Of a stretch of 64,000 bases of DNA, positions 59,894 to 64,000 are shown one piece after another; position 1 is the first letter of the stretch, and every line of letters begins with the position of its first letter. Under the pieces are notes generated by a model. That model was not told the origin of the DNA and made no database searches. It worked only from the letters and a program-made list of their open reading frames with translations. This DNA is from Streptomyces sp. NRRL S-340. Its GTDB lineage: Bacteria; Actinomycetota; Actinomycetes; Streptomycetales; Streptomycetaceae. Made by a program: the position numbers and the translations under genes. Location of the stretch: NCBI RefSeq assembly GCF_000720185.1, contig NZ_JOIY01000031.1, forward strand, positions 1-64,000. The letters run 5' to 3'.

Positions 59894-60343
59894 CGGGGCG
59901 GGCGCCGGGCGGGAGCCGGGGAGAATTGCCCCGGTCCGTGATGCCGTACGGGATAATCCCGCTGACGGCCGTGCGAATGAATTCGAATCCTGCCGGATGG
60001 CTGAATTCCGGTACCCGCCACACGAGTTGGCAATGTGACGTTCGCCACAGAATTCAATGTCGACAGAGAGACATGGACATACAGCTCGCCCCCGGTCCGG
60101 GGTGAGCCGGGCGCCTTTGTGTCCTGATTGATGAAACGCTGCACGAATCCTTCCACTGGCGCGTTTTCGGACCGTCCGCGCCCGGTTCCACTGCGTGATG
60201 GCGGCCCGGCTCCCACGGCAGTGAGCCGCCCGACGGGTGCGGACTAGTCTCATCGCGAGAACATCGTCCTTACCCCGTGATCGGCCGCACCACCCCCCTG
60301 CATGCCGGGTACACGGACATGACAGCTCTGGAGAAACTCGAGC
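59894..60343. other. 450-bp relatively A+T-rich gap before the binding-protein gene
   Basis: This region is richer in A+T than its surroundings (GAATTC-like and TTCAAT patches around 59977-60060) and probably holds the promoter of the peptide-binding lipoprotein. Short inverted elements occur, but none is strong enough to name. I see no gene. Confidence 0.5.
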
Positions 60344-61951
60344 ATGAACCGCAAGACTTTGGTGTTGCCGGCCCTGGTCGGCCTGCTCGCGCCGGCGCTC
60401 GCCGCATGCGGCGGTTCCGACAGCGGGAGCAAGAGCGGCGACGCCATCGTCGTCGGCACCACGGACCGGTTCACCGCCACCAAGCTGGCCCCCGCTCCGC
60501 TGGACCCGGCGTACGCCTACGACATCGGCCCCTGGAACCTGCTGCGCCAGACCGTGCAGACGCTGATGATCACGCCCAAGGGCGAGGGACAGCCGGTCCC
60601 CGAGGCCGCCGAGAAGTGCGGCTTCACCGACAGCGGCAACGAGCGCTACGCCTGCACGCTGCGCGAGGGCCTCAAGTTCGCCAACGGCGACCCCGTCACC
60701 GCCGCCGACGTGAAGTTCTCCATCGACCGCGCCCGCACCATCAAGGCGGACACCGGCGTCTTCGCCCTGCTGTCCACCGTCGACACGGTGGAGACCCAGG
60801 GCGACCGCGAGGTCATCTTCCACCTCAACACCGCCGACGCCACCTTCCCGTTCAAGCTGTCGACGCCGGTCGCGGGCATCGTCAATCCCAAGGACTACGA
60901 CAAGAACAAGCTGCGCGCCGGCTTCAGCGTCGACGGATCCGGCCCGTACACCATGAAGGCCGACGTCAAGAACAACGAACTCGTCGACGCCGTCTTCACC
61001 AAGAACCCCCATTACCAGGGGACGTTGAAGGTCAACAACGACAAGGTGGAGGTGCGGACCTTCCCCGACGCCGACGCCATGGGCGCCGCCATCGACAAGG
61101 GTGACATCGACGTCATGACCCGCGCGATGTCGCCGGAGCAGATCCGCAAGCTCTCCAACTCCTCCGGCGACGGCAAGGTCGACCTGGTCGAGATGCCCGG
61201 TCTGGAAATCCGCTACCTGGCCTTCAACACCGACGCCCCGAGCGTGAAGAACAAGGCCGTACGGCGGGCGATCGCCCAGGTCGTCAACCGCAGCGACCTC
61301 GTCGCGAAGGTCTACGGAACCCAGGCCGAGGCGCTGTACTCGATGGTCCCGGCGACCATCACCGGCCACTCCAACTCGTTCTTCAACAAGTACGGCGACC
61401 CCAGCGTCAGCGCGGCCAAGTCGCTGCTGAACAAGGCCGGCGTCACGACGCCGGTCAAGTTCACGATGCACTACACGACCGACCACTACGGCCCGGCCAC
61501 CAAGAAGGAGTTCGAGGTGCTCCAGCAGCAGCTCAACTCCAGCGGCCTGTTCGACGTCAGCATCCAGGGCACCCCGTGGAAGGTCTTCCACCCGACGATG
61601 CAGAAGCGTCAGTACGACGTCTTCGGCATGGGCTGGTTCCCCGACTTCCCGGACGCGGACAGCTTCATCGCGCCGTTCCTCGACGCCGACAACACGCTGA
61701 ACACGCCGTACGTCAGCAACGACATCCGCAAGAACCTGCTCCCCGAGTCCCGCCGCCAGGCCGACCGGCTCACCGCCTCCTCCAGCCTGACCGGCATCCA
61801 GGACATCGTCGCCAAGGACGTCCCGCTGCTGCCGCTGTGGCAGGGCAAGCAGTACGTCGCCGCCCGCGACGACATCACGGGCGCCGCCTACGTCATCAAC
61901 TCCTCCGCCACGCTGCAGCTGTGGGAGCTGGGACGCGGCGTCAGCAGCTGA
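60344..61951 (+). CDS. ABC transporter substrate-binding lipoprotein (SBP_bac_5, peptide type)
   Basis: This 535-residue extracytoplasmic binding protein has a lipobox LAAC with the lipidated Cys22, then an Oppa/DppA-type fold (CTLREGLKFANGDPVTAADVKFSIDRA, ALYSMVPATITG, MQKRQYDVFGMGWFPDFPDADSFIAPFL). It would bind an oligopeptide or similar ligand for import. No permease or ATPase genes adjoin it here, so partners are elsewhere. It is closed by a perfect 22-bp-stem terminator. ATG 60344 follows AAACTCGAGC, with a weak ribosome binding site. Confidence 0.92.
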   Translation: MNRKTLVLPALVGLLAPALAACGGSDSGSKSGDAIVVGTTDRFTATKLAPAPLDPAYAYDIGPWNLLRQTVQTLMITPKGEGQPVPEAAEKCGFTDSGNERYACTLREGLKFANGDPVTAADVKFSIDRARTIKADTGVFALLSTVDTVETQGDREVIFHLNTADATFPFKLSTPVAGIVNPKDYDKNKLRAGFSVDGSGPYTMKADVKNNELVDAVFTKNPHYQGTLKVNNDKVEVRTFPDADAMGAAIDKGDIDVMTRAMSPEQIRKLSNSSGDGKVDLVEMPGLEIRYLAFNTDAPSVKNKAVRRAIAQVVNRSDLVAKVYGTQAEALYSMVPATITGHSNSFFNKYGDPSVSAAKSLLNKAGVTTPVKFTMHYTTDHYGPATKKEFEVLQQQLNSSGLFDVSIQGTPWKVFHPTMQKRQYDVFGMGWFPDFPDADSFIAPFLDADNTLNTPYVSNDIRKNLLPESRRQADRLTASSSLTGIQDIVAKDVPLLPLWQGKQYVAARDDITGAAYVINSSATLQLWELGRGVSS

Positions 61952-61990
61952 CCCCCCGGCCAGGCCGCTCGGCCGCACCGAAGCAGACAC

Positions 61991-62036
61991 GAGGAAGGCG
62001 CCCCTCTCCGGAAGTCCGGAGAGGGGCGCCTTCCTC
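61991..62036. terminator. Perfect 22-bp-stem terminator
   Basis: Arms 61991-62012 and 62015-62036 pair without mismatch around AG. The hairpin follows the substrate-binding-protein gene on the plus strand, and could also end the minus-strand response regulator transcript. Confidence 0.9.
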
Positions 62037-62145
62037 ATGGGCACGCGGTCGCCGGCACCGGCGGCCGGCTGTCACCGGCGGCCCGCCGCGGCCGGTTCCG
62101 GCGGTCGGCTGCCGTCGGCACTCCGGCGTCGCCGGCGCCGCGCCG

Positions 62146-62817
62146 TCACTGCGCGCCGGGCCGCACCAGACCGCTCTCGTAGGCGTACACCGCCGCCTGC
62201 ACGCGGTCGCGCAGACCCAGCTTGGTCAGCACATGCCCCACGTGCGTCTTGACCGTCGTCTCGCTGACGAACAGATCCGCGGCGATCTCCGCGTTCGACA
62301 GTCCGCGCGCCACCAGCTTCAGCACCTCCACCTCACGCTCGGTGAGGGTGTGCAGCGTGTCCGGGACCGGCTCGTCACCGGAGGGCAGATGCGTGGCGTA
62401 CTTGTCCAGCAGCCTGCGCGTGATGCTCGGCGCCAGCATCGCCTCACCGGCCGCCACCACGCGGATCGCCTGCACCAGCTCGTTGGCCGGGGCGTCCTTC
62501 AGCAGGAAGCCGCTCGCGCCCGCGCGCAGCGCCTCCACCACGTACTCGTCGAGATCGAAGGTGGTCAGCACCAGAACCTTCGCCGGGCCGTCGCGCTCCG
62601 GACCGGTGATCTGCCGAGTGGCCTCCACCCCGTCCATCCGCGGCATGCGAATGTCCATCAGCACCACGTCGGGCTGCAGGGCACGCACCTGGTCCAGGGC
62701 CTGCAGACCGTCTCCGGCCTCGCCCACGACCGCGATGTCCTGCTCCGCCTCCAGGATCATCCGGAACCCGGTGCGCAGCAGTGGCTGGTCGTCGACCAGT
62801 AGGACGCGGATGGCCAC
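62146..62817 (-). CDS. NarL/LuxR-type response regulator
   Basis: This 223-residue regulator has a receiver domain at about 1-120 with the phosphoacceptor Asp55 (VVLMDIRMPRMDG), switch residues LVLTTFD and FLLKDAP. It has a C-terminal LuxR helix-turn-helix (LTEREVEVLKLVARGLSNAEIAADLFVSETTVKTHV). No histidine kinase gene lies within this window; one may lie beyond 64000. GTG 62817 follows GAAGGAG, only 22 nt after the RecB-family nuclease gene, so the two are probably co-transcribed. Confidence 0.92.
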   Translation of the reverse strand: MAIRVLLVDDQPLLRTGFRMILEAEQDIAVVGEAGDGLQALDQVRALQPDVVLMDIRMPRMDGVEATRQITGPERDGPAKVLVLTTFDLDEYVVEALRAGASGFLLKDAPANELVQAIRVVAAGEAMLAPSITRRLLDKYATHLPSGDEPVPDTLHTLTEREVEVLKLVARGLSNAEIAADLFVSETTVKTHVGHVLTKLGLRDRVQAAVYAYESGLVRPGAQ

Positions 62818-62839
62818 GTAAGTCTCCTTCGCTGGGACC

Positions 62840-63919
62840 CTAGTCCCGGCCCATTGTGCCCTGTACCTGCACGGGTACCGGCGGCTCGGTCCGGGCCACG
62901 GGCAGCGGGTACGGCGGGGGAGTGCCCCCGAACTCCGGGCAGTGCGCCCGGTGGTCGCACCAGCCGCACAGCTTCGTGGGCCGCGGCCGCCAGTCACCCG
63001 TCTCCGTGGCCAGCCGGATCGCCTCCCACAGCGCCAGCAGCTTGCGCTCCATCCGCTCAAGATCCGCCATGACCGGGTCGTACGTCAGCACGTCGCCGCT
63101 GCCCAGGTACACCAGCTGCAGCCGCCGGGGCACCACCCGCTTCAGCCGCCACACCACCAGGGCGTAGAACTTCATCTGGAACAGCGCGCCCTCGGCGTAC
63201 TCGGGCCGGGGCGCCTTGCCCGTCTTGTAGTCGACGATGCGCACCTCACCGGTGGGCGCCACGTCCACCCGGTCGATGATGCCGCGCAGTCTGAGCCCGG
63301 ACTCCAGCTCCGCCTCGACGAACAGCTCCCGCTCGGCCGGCTCCAGCCGTGTCGGGTCCTCCAGCGTGAACCAGCGCTCCACCAGCCGCTCCGCCTCCGT
63401 CAGCCAGCGCGCCAGCCGGGCGCCGTCCGCGTCGTCGGCGAACAGCTCCACCAGCTCCGGGCGCGACTGGCGCAGCCGGTCCCACTGCCCCGGGATCAGG
63501 GCCTTGGCACGGGGCGCGGTCCGCTCGCCCGCCGGGGCGTCGAAGAGCCGCTCCAGCACGGCGTGCACCAGCGTGCCCCGGGTGGCGGCCTCGCTCGGCT
63601 TCTCCGGCAGCCGGTCGATCACCCGGAAGCGGTACAGCAACGGGCACTGCATGAAGTCCCCGGCGCGCGACGGCGACAACGAGGAGGGCGGCGCGGCGGC
63701 CCGCACGGTGACGGCCGCGGCCTCGGCCGAGCCCCCGGCCGAACCCTCCGTGACGGCCGGGGCGGCCGGCGCGGCGGCGCTCACCGCGACGACGGGGGCC
63801 GCCGGCCCGACCGGGGCCTCCGCCGCCGGCTCCGGGACCGCCGCCGCGCCCCGGGCGGCCGGTCCCTCGGTGCCCTCCGCGCCGTCCGCCGCTCCGTCCT
63901 GCGTGCTCGTCGTCTCCAT
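62840..63919 (-). CDS. RecB-family PD-(D/E)XK nuclease
   Basis: This 359-residue nuclease of the Cas4/RecB superfamily has an Ala/Pro-rich N-terminal stretch (about 1-80) not seen in core members. Conserved residues are His in TRGTLVHAVLERLF, Asp in LRGIIDRVDV, and Asp-Lys in IVDYKTGKAPR. The iron-sulfur-type cysteine is in FMQCPLLYRF, with a C-terminal CGWCDHRAHC triad. It could be a single-strand or end-processing DNA nuclease. ATG 63919 (METTSTQDG) is preferred; ATG 63943 is possible. The response regulator follows. Confidence 0.87.
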   Translation of the reverse strand: METTSTQDGAADGAEGTEGPAARGAAAVPEPAAEAPVGPAAPVVAVSAAAPAAPAVTEGSAGGSAEAAAVTVRAAAPPSSLSPSRAGDFMQCPLLYRFRVIDRLPEKPSEAATRGTLVHAVLERLFDAPAGERTAPRAKALIPGQWDRLRQSRPELVELFADDADGARLARWLTEAERLVERWFTLEDPTRLEPAERELFVEAELESGLRLRGIIDRVDVAPTGEVRIVDYKTGKAPRPEYAEGALFQMKFYALVVWRLKRVVPRRLQLVYLGSGDVLTYDPVMADLERMERKLLALWEAIRLATETGDWRPRPTKLCGWCDHRAHCPEFGGTPPPYPLPVARTEPPVPVQVQGTMGRD

Positions 63920-64000
63920 GCACAGAACCCTACGGCCCGCCACTGACAGTGACTCCCTCCTGCCCCGGTGAAGTGCACCGCAGCGGGTACGACACTGGGG

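Noticed and set aside
59222..62044. A 940-codon minus-strand open frame
   Set aside because: It is antisense to the HAD gene and the binding-protein gene and has shadow-like composition.

Overview
This window is chromosomal DNA of a Streptomyces, or a very close relative. The evidence is the extreme G+C content, GTG starts and GTGA start/stop overlaps, chaplin genes for aerial growth, a mycothiol gene (mshC), F420-type oxidoreductases, a SoxR with an actinobacterial cysteine cluster, and the glycerol block gylR-glpF-glpK-glpD next to metH. From memory, the gene order resembles one arm-proximal core segment of S. coelicolor (metH, glycerol operon, mshC, chpC/chpH, gluconate genes, soxR). I saw no phage, transposase, CRISPR array or secondary-metabolite cluster, and one tRNA.

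Layout. 400-9707 holds an ABC ATPase and then dehydrogenase/acyl-CoA genes governed by several TetR-type regulators, ending in soxR. Two TetR regulators have matching palindromes at their own promoter and at a second promoter (1907-1925 with 6146-6164; 7891-7906 with 9136-9151), which suggests two small regulons. 9704-11582 is a low-value stretch with a long inverted repeat, a decayed BKACE-type gene and an unknown zinc-ribbon protein. 11846-17388 encodes secreted or hydrolytic enzymes (penicillin-acylase family, alpha/beta hydrolase, NamZ-type muramidase). 17595-21623 is a lipid/acyl-CoA operon (SDR, acyl-CoA ligase, TetR, quinone oxidoreductase). 21691-26055 holds small membrane proteins, a Nudix hydrolase, a DMT exporter and a sulfite-oxidase-like/cytochrome b pair. 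26222-30969 is a complete gluconate/idonate catabolic unit with a divergent GntR-family regulator.

30994-37463 holds stress-type small proteins, tRNA-Leu(GAG), an M20 peptidase and the chaplins chpH and chpC. The chpH leader can fold so that an upstream CCTCCT and CATTA pair with its ribosome binding site and start codon, which is the most interesting regulatory signal I found. 37851-41281 is a two-gene unit with a RecD-like protein that has lost its Walker A lysine. 43056-47602 holds CorA, then a phosphatase / DUF3090 / kinase-fold cassette leading into mshC, and convergently the ParJ-like PAC2 protein.

49080-55185 is glycerol catabolism: GylR, with two near-identical 17-bp palindromes at gylR and glpF, followed by glpF, glpK, glpD and a second, FadR-type regulator. 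metH (55503-59015) has an untranslated leader with riboswitch-like elements that I cannot assign. The window ends with a HAD phosphatase, an orphan peptide-binding lipoprotein, a LuxR-type response regulator and a RecB-family nuclease.
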